Positions 1-10,681 of a stretch of 64,000 nt of DNA are shown one piece after another. The stretch is from Sipunculus nudus. Taxonomy: Eukaryota; Annelida; Sipuncula; Golfingiida; Sipunculidae. The position numbers were made by a program, and so were the translations under genes. How positions within the stretch are numbered: the first letter of the stretch is position 1; each line of letters opens with the position of its first letter. The notes below the pieces were generated by a model. The model ran no database searches and was not told the DNA's origin. It was given only the letters and a program-made list of their open reading frames with translations. Location: assembly GCA_026874595.1 (NCBI GenBank), contig CM049312.1:77785429-77849428 (forward strand). The letters run 5' to 3'.

Positions 1-733
1 GGACTCAGATCCCATGGTCTCCGTCCTGGTCTTTGAATCAGATCCTTAGGCCTTGGGCCTGTTCTTGGACTTAGGTCCAATGGTCTCGTTACTGATCTTG
101 GACTAAGATCTTATGGTCTCGGACCTGGTCTTATAGTCAGAACCCGTGGTCTCTGTCCTGGTCTTTGACTCAGATCCCATGGTCTCTCGTCCTAGTCTTG
201 GAATCAGGTCCAACTGTCTCGTTCCTGATCTTGGACTCAGATCCAATGGTCTCGGTCCTGGTCTTTGACTCAGATCCCATGGTTTTGGTACTGATCTTGG
301 ACTTAGGTCCAATGGTCTCGTTCCTGATCTTGGACTAAGATCTTATGGTCTCGGACCTGGTCTTATACTCAGATCTTGTGGTCTCGGTCCTGGTCCTGGA
401 CTCAGATTCTATGGTCTCGGTCCTAGTCTTGAACTCAGATCCTATGGCCACGGTCCTGGTCGTGGACTCAGATCCCATGGTTTTGGTACTGTTCTTGAAC
501 TCAGGTCCAATGGTCTCGTTCCTGGTCTTGGACTAAGATCGTATGGTCTCGGGCCTGGTCTTATACTCAGATCCCATGGTCTCGGTCCTGGTCTTGGACT
601 CAGATCCTATGGTCTCAGACCTGGTCTTATACGCAGATCCCATGGTCTCGGTCCTGGACTTTGACTCAGATCCTATGGTCTCAGTTCTGGTCTTAGACTC
701 GGTTACTATGGTCTCGTTTTCGGAGATCCTAAA
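1..733. repeat. 33-bp minisatellite, left edge of window
   Basis: About 22 imperfect copies of a 33-bp unit run from the window edge, so the array probably continues to the left. Each copy carries the core 'atggtctcggtcctggtctt' followed by a variant of 'actcagatcc'. Because 33 is divisible by three, short open frames of 11-residue periods appear on the plus strand (345-536, 543-737), with another on the minus strand (103-312). Copies differ at many positions, some with amino-acid changes in every open frame, and the frames are short, so I read this as non-coding. The array ends abruptly near 733, where unique AT-rich sequence begins. Confidence 0.9.
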
Positions 734-1522
734 TTAGCCGGTGGCGACTCTATTACTGTTGAATTATTATATTACATTAAACTATGCCCTCTTCGTAGCA
801 AATGATATTTTTACGAAGTGAAAATTCCATTGAATCCCTTAGCCCTTATGTCAGTGAGGGTGCTTGAGTTCGGCCGTGTCTTCATTCAAAAGAGAATGCA
901 CAGGTAGAGATAAGTGCTTGCTCAAGCAGTTGGAAATGTGATCACATATTCAATTCGCTGTTTGTTTTGCGTGATTCGAGCTATTTCCGTTTAATCTCAC
1001 AGGTGGTATTTTCAAATTAGTGACCAAAGACTAAAAAAAGACGCGACTATATGTCAGTCTTAAAATAATTTGAAGGACCCTTATTCAAACTTAGTCCTCT
1101 CGATTAAAAATAGAAATTGAATCAGATAAGTTCATTGGTTCGCTCTAATGTTTCGACGGCAATAATAATAATAAAAAAAGTCTATATATGATTAAGAATA
1201 CTTACATATATTCAGGCGATGATTGGCGTGTGAGGGTTTGAGTGATGATTTGTCAATTATGCTTCTAAGATATGCTCAGAATGTCCCGTGTAATGTAATC
1301 TATGCTTCATCAAACCGGTCAGGGATCACCGATCTGAAACCAACCGCAGAAGTGGACCATTCATTCTCCAAACTCCCACCATTAAATGTATTGTTTATCT
1401 AATCACATTTTATCTTACGAGATTATGGCTGCATACATAACACTGACAATCTTAAGTGGAAATGTAGCACTTTCTATTGAATGAGGATGAAATTAACCAC
1501 ACGATACTGTGGTTGGATTTGT

Positions 1523-1963
1523 GTTCGCGAGTGTTTCAAATTCGCGAAAGTGAATTAATCGCGAAAATGAAAGCATCGTGAATTTGAAGTATCATCTGCG
1601 AAGGTAACAACGAATTATATTGTTGCCTCACTGCAATCTCAATACATTATCCTTGGCTGTATTGTGTAAGTCGAAAGGCAACAATATCAATATTATAGAT
1701 TTAAACAGATCTTAAATTTTATCCATAAATCAAGTATTCGTATGATTAATATCAGTATTAATTATTCTATTTTTGTAATATTTGCTAATTGTCACTCTTT
1801 GATGTTACACTGGGGTCAATGTAGACCTATAAAGATTTTGTGCACCAAATAAATTATTTGTACAATGTGTATATTACGGTTTAGTAAGATCGCGAAAATT
1901 AAACTCCCGCGTAACAATGAAAATGAATGAAAATTTGAAAATCACAAATTTAATCCCGCGATC
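1523..1963. repeat. cgcgaa-rich dispersed repeat, possibly one element with two similar ends
   Basis: Two patches share the same motifs. The left one (1523-1600) carries 'gttcgcga', 'ttcgcgaaag' and 'tcgcgaaaatgaa'. The right one (1889-1963) carries 'gatcgcgaaaatt', 'ctcccgcg' and 'atcccgcgatcat'. The spacing suggests a single element of about 440 bp with related ends. A third patch lies near 3590. CpG-containing cgcgaa words are rare in the AT-rich surroundings, which supports a shared repeat origin. I cannot name the family. Confidence 0.45.
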
Positions 1964-3587
1964 ATAAAGCTCACCCACAGGACGTTTTTATTAACTCCAC
2001 TGGATTTCAGGTAGATATACAGGGGGATACAAGTAATATAGAAGTCATCTATATATGTAAATTATATATGTAAAGCATTCAGCTAACACTATCATCACTC
2101 TCAACATAGAGATAAAAAAAAAAGACTCAGATTACTGCAGTTGACTCACGACAACGCCTAAATTAGTACTACCATTTCCCCGCCAGATGGCGTGACCTGA
2201 CGGGTAGCGCGACAGACCTCTGAGTAAAAACAAATAAAAGCTGAATAGTACAATTGTATTCCGGAATAGAAAAAAATCATTCGGTGGTATTAACCTAGGG
2301 ATTAAACAAAAAGATATAAACCCAGTTAATAATTCTTGTGTTTGGTTTAAAAATAGTATGACATTTTATAACATGGGTCTTGCTTTGCGTTTTCTTCTAC
2401 TAAGTACATGTGTAAAAGTGGTGACTCAATCACTAATACAGTTCAGGAACTGACCCTTAGGATAAAAGAGAATTAGATCACGCATGTAGAAAGTGTAAAA
2501 TATCCTAATTAATATCAATTTTTCAACTAAACAAGCATCTAGTGTTGCTAACTATAATAATGAAAGTTATTTTGCAATCCGCTTGCACATTCAAAACATA
2601 ATCCCCCTTAAAGATATTACAAGTTTTTAAATATTTATTTCACTTTTCCTGCCATGCACAGGAAATATATCGTCTTCCGAAGAATCAGAATCTTTTTTTA
2701 ACAATTGAAAATTTATTAGAATTGTTAGTTTATTTGAAATTAAGGAAAGTGCAACTGATGTTATTTTGCGGCCATTTAAAAAAATATTAATCCTTTTTAA
2801 GTTATTGCTGTCCATGGCGCTTGTGCATGTTGACAATGTCCTCTCTTTATATTTATATAATGTGCATAGAATGTTGATATATAATATTGATAATCCATCG
2901 CGCCGTAATAAGGTAATTTCTTATTCAAAGTTATGGAAGTCCTCATTTCAGGTCTGAAAAGTCATTTAAAGCATAATTAAGGTACCTTATAAACATGTTT
3001 TGAGGTTTATTACAGGTTTTACTAGCGATCTGGTTGTTGATAACTTAAAATAATCAATGATTAAAGTAAAAGGGGATTTTCTAGTTATAAATACTGATAC
3101 ATAGCTACATATATAATGACTAATAATTTCAATGCGCATGCGTTATTACCACAGGTCAATTGAGTGCAAGATGAATACAATCTTGAGGGACCTCCCAAAC
3201 AAAGAATGATTCGTTTTTAATTACAGTCCGGAATCTGAAAGACGGGACGAGATCGTTAACGGCCAATAAAACCAACTAAACAGCCGTGATTTACAGCCAA
3301 ATTAAAACATCCCTTACCGCGTATCCTCTCTCTTGAACATCAAGAACAAAATTTCAGAAAAGATTCACAGAACAAAAGTAACTCCATGCAGTTTGTTTAA
3401 AACATGCAATTAAAACATCATTTACCGTGTATCCTGCCGTGAACATCAAGAACAACATTTTAGCCAAGATTTGTAGAACATAAATAACGTCATGCAGTTT
3501 GAAATTTTATTAATTTTTTAAATATTTATTTTGTTGGCATATGAAAAGAAGTGATTAAGGTTTTTAAAATACTGTTGTGGGCCTATA

Positions 3588-3672
3588 ATGTTCGTGGGGG
3601 TTTAAAATTTGCGTTTTTCGCGAATTTGTAATGTTCGCGAAATGAAACCTTTGTGAATATAAGACACCCCAC
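3588..3672. repeat. cgcgaa-rich dispersed repeat fragment
   Basis: Contains 'ttcgtgggggtttaaaattt', 'tttttcgcgaattt' and 'gttcgcgaaatg' within 85 bp. It shares the cgcgaa words of the patches at 1523-1963 and looks like another fragment of the same dispersed family. It has no coding frame. Confidence 0.45.
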
Positions 3673-4084
3673 CAGTAAAGGTGAACAATTTTATATAGTT
3701 GTCTCAATAGCATTTCATGTACGTTGACCTTGCATAAAATTGAAAAGCAAAAGATTGATACTTTAAACAACAATAGATCATGAATATTATAAGTAAATCT
3801 AAGTTTTATATTGTTAATAATATCAGATGGTTTTTATATTATCTGTCAGCAATGTAAAGGGATAACTACTTTATTTATATTCCCTAGGGTCCTTGTAAAA
3901 TTTTCTCGTTGGTGTTCGATCCAGGTTAAAAAATCATATTCGAATTTATATACGTGTACAAATGGATTCTTCATGAAACACTTAAACAGGAGAAGTCGCC
4001 CACAATATGATGGCAGCATCTTAATAAAGATACTGTGAACCCTAAACGAACACTTCAGAAACACTAGTACAGGGATTAGTATTC

Positions 4085-5580
4085 AAGGGGGGTAAGTTGA
4101 GTGGTCGTGTTATCCGATGGCCGTGGTAATGGGATAGTTGTTATCTGGTGGTCGTGTTAACGGGATGGCTGTTACCTGGTGGTTGTAATAACGGGATGGT
4201 TGTTACCTGGTGGTCATGTTAACGGGAAGGTTGTTACCTGGTGGTCGTGTTAACGGGATGGTTGTTATCTGGTGGTTGTGTTAACGGGATGGCTGTTACC
4301 TGGTGGTCGTGTTAACGGAATGACTGTTACCTGGCGGTCTTGTTGAGGGGATGGTTGTTACCTGGTGGTCATGTTAACGGGATGGTTGTTACCTGGTGGT
4401 CGTGTTAACGGGATGGTTCTTACCTGGTGGTCGTGTTGAAGGGATGGTTGTCTCCTGGTGGTCGTGTTAACGGGATGGTTGTTACCCGGTGGTCATGTTA
4501 AATGAATGGTTGTTACCTGGTGGTCGTTTTAACTGGATGGTTGTTACCTAGTGGTCGTGTTATGCGAGATGGTTTTTACCTGGTGGTTGTGTTAACGGGA
4601 TGGCTGTTACATGGTGGACGTATTAACGGTATGGTTGTAACATGGTGGTCGTGTTATCGCTGGTCGTGTTAACGGGATTGTAGTTATATGGGAATCATGT
4701 TACCGGTGGACGTGCTAACTGGATGGTTGTTACCTGGTGGTCGTGTTAACGGGATGGTTGTTACCTGATGGTCATGTTAAATGGATGGTTGTTACCTGGT
4801 GGTCGTTAAATTGGATGGTTGTTACCTAGTGGTCGTGTTATGCGGGATGGTTGTTACCTGGTGGTTGTGTTAACGGGATGGTTGTTAACTGGTGGTCGTG
4901 TTAACGGGATGGTTGTTACATGGTGGACGTAATAACGGTATGGTTGTAACATGGTGGTCGTGTTATCGCTGGTCGTGTTAACGGGATGGTTGTTATATGG
5001 GAATCATGTTACCGGTGGACGTGCTAACTGGATGGTTGTTACCTGGTGGTCGTTTTAACGGGATGGCTGTTACCTGATGGTCGTGTTAACGGCATGGTTG
5101 TTACCTGGTGGTCTTGTTGAGGGGATGGTTGTTACCTGGTGGTCGTGTTAACGGGATGGTTGTAACCTGGTGGCCGTGTAACCGGTGGCCATGGTAACTG
5201 GATGTTGTTATCTGGTGGTCGTATTAATGGGATGATTTTTACCTGGTCGTCGTGTTACCTCGTGGTTGTGTTAACGGGATGGATTTTACCTGGTGGTCGT
5301 GTTGAAGGAATGGTTGTTACCTGGTGGTCATGTTGAAGAGATTGTTGTCTTCTGGTGGTCGTGGTAACGGGATGATTGTTATCTGGTGGTTGTGTTAACG
5401 GGATGGTTGTCTCCTGGTGGTTGTGTTAACGGGATGGTTGTCTCCTGGTGGTCGTGTTAACGGGATGGTTGTTACCTGGTTGTGTTAACAGGATGGATTT
5501 TACATGTTGGTCGTGTCAACGGGATGTCGGGTACATAGTGCTTGTTATAACGGGATGGTTGTTCGTGGGGGTCGTGTTAA
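4085..5580. repeat. 31-bp GT-rich satellite, degenerate part
   Basis: Imperfect copies of a 31-bp unit built on 'ggtggtcgtgttaacgggat' followed by 'ggttgttacct'. The unit is strongly strand-asymmetric: in the consensus 23 of 31 bases are G or T. Copies here vary most, with many substitutions and small indels. A segment containing 'gtgttatcgctggtcgtg' occurs twice, 319 bp apart (4641 and 4960), so there was already local block duplication. Thirty-one is not a multiple of three, so no long frames arise. The array grades on the right into the homogeneous 77-bp form. Confidence 0.93.
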
Positions 5581-7700
5581 CGGGTTCGTTGTTATATGGT
5601 GGTCATGTTATCAGTGGTCGTCCTGACTGGATGGTTGTTACCTGGTGGTCGTGTTAACGGGATGGTTGTTATATGGTGGTCATGTTATCAGTGGTCGTCC
5701 TGACTGGATGGTTGTTACCTGGTGGTCGTGTTAACGGGTTGGTTGTTATATGGTGGTCATGTTATCAGTGGTCGTCCTGACTGGATGGTTTTACCCGGTG
5801 GTCGTGTTAACGGGATGGTTGTTATATGGTGGTCATGTTATCAGTGGTCGTCCTGACTGGATGGTTGTTTCCCGGTGGTCGTGTTAACGGGATGGTTGTT
5901 ATATGTTGGTCATGTTATCAGTGGTCGTCCTGACTGGATGGTTGTTACCCGGTGGTCGTGTTAACGGGATGGTTGTTATATGGTGGTCATGTTATCAGTG
6001 GTCGTCCTGACTGGATGGTTGTTACCCGGTGGTCGTGTTAACGGGATGGTTGTTATATTGTGGTCATGTTATCAGTGGTCGTCCTGACTGGATGGTTGTT
6101 ACCCGGTGGTCGTGTTAACGGGATGGTTGTTATATGGTGGTCATGTTATCAGTGGTCGTCCTGACTGGATGGTTGTTACCTGGTGGTCGTGTTTACGGGA
6201 TGGTTGTTATATGGTGGTCATGTTATCAGTGGTCGTCCTGACTGGATGGTTGTTACCCGGTGGTCGTGTTAACGGGATGGTTGTTATATGGTGGTCATGT
6301 TATCAGTGGTCGTCCTGACTGGATTGTTGTTACCTGGTGGTCGTGTTAACGGGATGGTTGTTATATGGTGGTCATGTTATCAGTGGTCGTCCTGACTGGA
6401 TGGTTGTTACCTGGTGGTCGTGTTAACGGGATGGTTGTTATATGGTGGTCATGTTATCAGTGGTCGTCCTGACTGGATGGTTGTTACCCGGTGGTCGTGT
6501 TAACGGGATGGTTGTTATATTGTGGTCATGTTATCAGTGGTCGTCCTGACTGGATGGTTGTTACCTGGTGGTCGTGTTAACGGGATGGTTGTTATATGGT
6601 GGTCATGTTATCAGTGGTCGTCCTGACTGGATGGTTGTTACCCGGTGGTCGTGTTAACGGGATGGTTGTTATATTGTGGTCATGTTATCAGTGGTCGTCC
6701 TGACTGGATGGTTGTTACCCGGTGGTCGTGTTAACGGGTTGGTTGTTATATGGTGGTCATGTTATCAGTGGTCGTCCTGACTGGATGGTTGTTACCTGGT
6801 GGTCGTGTTAACGGGATGGTTGTTATATGGTGGTCATGTTATCAGTGGTCGTCCTGACTGGATGGTTGTTACCCGGTGGTCGTGTTAACGGGATGGTTGT
6901 TATATTGTGGTCATGTTATCAGTGGTCGTCCTGACTGGATGGTTGTTACCTGGTGGTCGTGTTTACGGGATGGTTGTTATATGGTGGTCATGTTATCAGT
7001 GGTCGTCCTGACTGGATGGTTGTTACCCGGTGGTCGTGTTAACGGGATGGTTGTTATATGGTGGTCATGTTATCAGTGGTCGTCCTGACTGGATGGTTGT
7101 TACCCGGTGGTCGTGTTAACGGGTTGGTTGTTATATGGTGGTCATGTTATCAGTGGTCGTCCTGACTGGATGGTTGTTACCTGGTGGTCGTGTTTACGGG
7201 ATGGTTGTTATATGGTGGTCATGTTATCAGTGGTCGTCCTGACTGGATGGTTGTTACCTGGTGGCCGTGTTTACGGGATGGTTGTTACCTGGTAGCCGTG
7301 TTACCGATGGCCATGCTAACTGGATGGTTGTTACCCGGTGGTCGTGTTAACGGGTTGGTTGTTATATGGTGGTCATGTTATCAGTGGTCGTCCTGACTGG
7401 ATGGTTGTTACCTGGTGGTCGTGTTAACGGGATGGTTGTTATATGGTGGTCATGTTATCAGTGGTCGTCCTGACTGGATGGTTGTTACCTGGTGGTCGTG
7501 TTTACGGGATGGTTGTTATATGGTGGTCATGTTATCAGTGGTCGTCCTGACTGGATGGTTGTTACCTGGTGGCCGTGTTTACGGGATGGTTGTTACCTGG
7601 TGGCCGTTTTACCGATGGCCATGCTAATTGGATGGTTGTTACCCGGTGGTCGTGTTAACGGGTTGGTTGTTATATGGTGGTCATGTTATCAGTGGTCGTC
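5580..7700. repeat. 77-bp higher-order repeat of the 31-bp satellite
   Basis: About 27 very similar 77-bp units. Each is one 31-bp monomer ending in 'gttata' plus a 46-bp monomer that carries the extra block 'atcagtggtcgtcctgact'. Copies differ by only a few bases (for example gttatatg versus gttatatt, or cccggtgg versus cctggtgg), much less than in the flanking 31-bp region. This points to recent homogenisation. Open frames of about 70 codons recur every 77 bp but shift frame each unit, so they are not genes. Confidence 0.95.
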
Positions 7701-8515
7701 CTGACTGGATGGTTGTAACCTGGTGGCCGTGTTTACGGGATGGTTGTTTCCTGGTGGCCGTGTTACCGATGGCCATGCTAACTGGATGGTTGTTACCCGG
7801 TGGTCGTGTTAACGGGTTGGTTGTTATATGGTGGTCATGTTATCAGTGGTCGTCCTGACTGGATGGTTGTTACCTGGTGGCCGTGTTTACGGGATGGTTG
7901 TTACCTGGTGGCCGTGTTACCGATGGCCATGCTAACTGGATGGTTGTTACCCGGTGGTCGTGTTAACGGGTTGGTTGTTATATGGTGGTCATGTTATCAG
8001 TGGTCGTCCTGACTGGATGGTTGTTACCTGGTGGTCGTGTTTACGGGATGGTTGTTACCTGGTGGTCGTGTTACCGATGGCCATGCTAACTGGATGGTTG
8101 TTACCCGGTGGTCGTGTTAACGGGTTGGTTGTTATATGGTGGTCATGTTATCAGTGGTCGTCCTGACTGGATGGTTGTTACCTGGTGGTCGTGTTTACGG
8201 GATGGTTGTTACCTGGTGGCCGTGTTACCGATGGCCATGCTAACTGGATGGTTGTTACCCGGTGGTCGTGTTAACGGGTTGGTTGTTATATGGTGGTCAT
8301 GTTATCAGTGGTCGTCCTGACTGGATGGTTGTTACCTGGTGGTCGTGTTTACGGGATGGTTGTTATATGGTGGTCATGTTATCAGTGGTCGTCCTGACTG
8401 GATGGTTGTTACCTGGTGGTCGTGTTTACGGGATGGTTGTTACCTGGTGGCCGTGTTACCGATGGCCATGCTAACTGGATGGTTGTTACCCGGTGGTCGT
8501 GTTAACGGGTTGGTT
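7700..8515. repeat. 154-bp higher-order repeat (double 77-bp units)
   Basis: About five units of 154 bp. Each joins a 77-bp unit with the 'atcagtggtcgtcctgact' block to a second one in which that block is replaced by 'gttaccgatggccatgctaa'. Units start near 7646, 7800, 7954, 8108 and 8262, which gives regular 154-bp spacing. The second type first appears near 7300 and 7610 as single copies. One can therefore read the steps from 31 to 77 to 154 bp directly along the array. Confidence 0.93.
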
Positions 8516-9050
8516 GTTACCTGGTTGTGTTAACAGGATGTATTTAACCTGTTGGTCGTGTCAACGGGATGTCGGGTACATAGTGCTTGTCTTAACGGGA
8601 TGGTTGTAACATGGTGGTCGTGTTACCGCTGGTCGTGTAAACCTGGAATGGTGGTGCTATTGACAGTAGTGTTAAAGCGATGGACATATTACCGGGATGG
8701 TCGTTTTACCTTTAGTAGTTTAAACATTGTGTTATTGGGATGGTCCTTTAAATGAGGTTATCATCTAACCGAGATAATCATGTGAACGGGATCTTCAGGT
8801 TACCGTGACCGTGGTGATCATGGCACAGGGATAGTCGTGTAACTGGGAAAATCACGCAATGGTAGTGAAAAGGGTCTTTTCTCTGAGTTGGTCTGTTACT
8901 GAGTGGTTGTGTTATTGGGTTGGACATGTTACTGGGTTGGTTGATATGATACCCATTTTTTCAAAGTATATGGTTTACAGTAATAAAGATGTAATGGAAG
9001 GATGGTCATCAAAGCGTGTCCAAAGGTTTATCGTGTTAACGATGGGCTGT
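8516..9050. repeat. Decaying right tail of the 31-bp satellite
   Basis: Copies become increasingly degenerate: 'gtggtcgtgttaccgctgg', then patches such as 'gagtggttgtgttattgggt' near 8900, then no recognisable periodicity by about 9050. The first 85 bp (8516-8600) are almost the same as 5471-5555, on the other side of the 77/154-bp expansion. No gene is evident. The 93-codon frame at 8859-9140 runs through this decayed repeat. Confidence 0.75.
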
Positions 9051-9119
9051 AAAAATCACGATACAGAGTATTGTAACAAACATCAGCCTGAAACAGTGAG
9101 ATGCAATGTTCATCCAAAC

Positions 9120-9340
9120 GGGTCTCTGTCAAATGGATGATACGCCCAAAAAACTGGAGCCCTCATCAAATGGATGCTGCGCCCACCAAACCGGAGCCTG
9201 GTCAAATGAATAATGCCTCTAACCAAACCGGAGCCTGATAACGTGAGAAGCACCGCCCACCAGACACAGGTCCGACACTAAACAGCTAAGTCAAGTGAGA
9301 GGAGAGGAATAGCCCATGTACCTGAGGCCCGAAACCTAAA
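9120..9340. repeat. Short degenerate repeats leading into the 60-bp array
   Basis: About three copies of a 36-39-bp unit with 'caaatggatg', 'cgcccaccaaacc' and 'ggagcctg' (9130-9235). They are followed by one or two badly degraded 60-bp monomers recognisable by 'gtgagaagcaccgccca', 'gtgagaggagaggaat' and 'gtacctgaggcccg'. The shared 'ccaaaccggagcctgataa' resembles the 'gcctgataaccacaaaaccg' part of the 60-bp unit, so the 36-39-bp copies may be truncated or ancestral forms of it. Confidence 0.6.
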
Positions 9341-10681
9341 AAAAAAGAGAATCGGTGAAGTGAGAGGCACCCTCCCATCTACCCGAGGACTGAAAACCAC
9401 AAAACCGAGACCCGATGAAGTGAGAGGCACCCTCCAATCTACCTGAGGACTGAAAACCACAAAATCGAGACCCGAAGAAGTAAGAGGCACCCTCCCATCT
9501 ACCCGAGGACTGAAAACCACAAAACCGAGACCCGATGAATTGAGAGGCACCCTCCCATCTAACCGAGGACTGATTACAACAAAACCGAGACCCGATGAAG
9601 TGAGAGGCACCCCTCCCATCTACCCGAGGACTGAAAACCACAAAACCGAGACCCGAAGAAGTGAGAGGCACCCTCCCATCTACCCGATGCCTGATAACCA
9701 CAAAACCGAGACCCGAAGAAAGGAGAGGCACCCTCCCATATATCCGAGGCCTGATAACCACAAAACCGAGACCCGATGAAGTGAGAGGCACCCTCCCATC
9801 TACCCGAGGACTGAAAACCACAAAACGGACCGATGAAGTGAGAGGCACCCTCCAATCTACCTGAGGACTGAAAACCACAAAATCGAGACCCGAAGAAGTA
9901 AGAGGCACTCTCCCATCTACCCGAGGACTGAAAACCACAAAACCGAGACCCGATGAAGTGAGAGGCACCCTCCCATCTAACCGAGAACTGATTACAACAA
10001 AACGGAGACCCGATGAAGTGAGAGGCACCCTCCCATCTACCCGAGGACTGAAAACCACAAAACCGAGACCCGATGAAGTGAGAGGCACCCTCCCATCTAC
10101 CCGACGCCTGATAACCACAAAACCGAGACCCGAAGAAAGGAGAGGCACCCTCCCATCTACCCGAGGACTGAAAACCACAAAACCGAGACCCGATGAAGTG
10201 AGAGGCACCCTCAAATCTACCTGAGGACTGAAAACCACAAAACCGAGACCCGAAGAAAGGAGAGGCCCCCCTCATCTACCCGAGGACTGAAAACCACAAA
10301 ACCGAGACCCGATGAAGTGAGAGGCACCCTCCCATCTAACCGAGGCCTGATTACAACAAAACCGAGACCCGATGAAGTGAGAGGCACCCTCCCATCTACC
10401 CGAGGACTGAAAACCACAAAACCGAGACCCGATGAAGTGAGAGGCACCCTCCCATCTACCCGAGGCCTGATAACCACAAAACCGAGACCCGAAGAAAGGA
10501 GAGGCACCCTCCCATCTACCCGAGGACTGAAAACCACAAAACCGAGACACGATGAAGTGAGAGGCACCCTCCCATCTACCCGAGGCCTGATAACCACAAA
10601 ACCGAGACCCCAAGAAAGGAGAGGCACCTCCCATCTACCCGAGGACTGAAAACCACAAAACCGAGACCCGATGAAGTGAGA

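Larger units (their letters stand above)
734..4080. other. AT-rich unique DNA between two satellites, no gene seen
   Basis: No open frame longer than about 75 codons occurs here, and none resembles a protein I know. The sequence is AT-rich with short A runs and a short AAT run near 1160. Two dispersed-repeat-like patches rich in cgcgaa lie inside and are listed separately. The overlapping opposite-strand frames at 3811-4064 are shadows of each other and look like chance. Confidence 0.7.

Noticed and set aside
734-4080. Short open frames as small genes (2627-2957, 3564-4064)
   Set aside because: They are at chance length for the composition, overlap on opposite strands and have no recognisable features.
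5448-8533. A family of about 70-codon genes in the 77-bp array
   Set aside because: The frame shifts every 77-bp unit, so the frames are repeated shadows of the satellite and end on in-repeat stops.
9336-10238. A 300-codon minus-strand gene at the left edge of the 60-bp array
   Set aside because: It is only the repeat read in one of its stop-free frames and switches between two repeat frames at an indel (near 9607).
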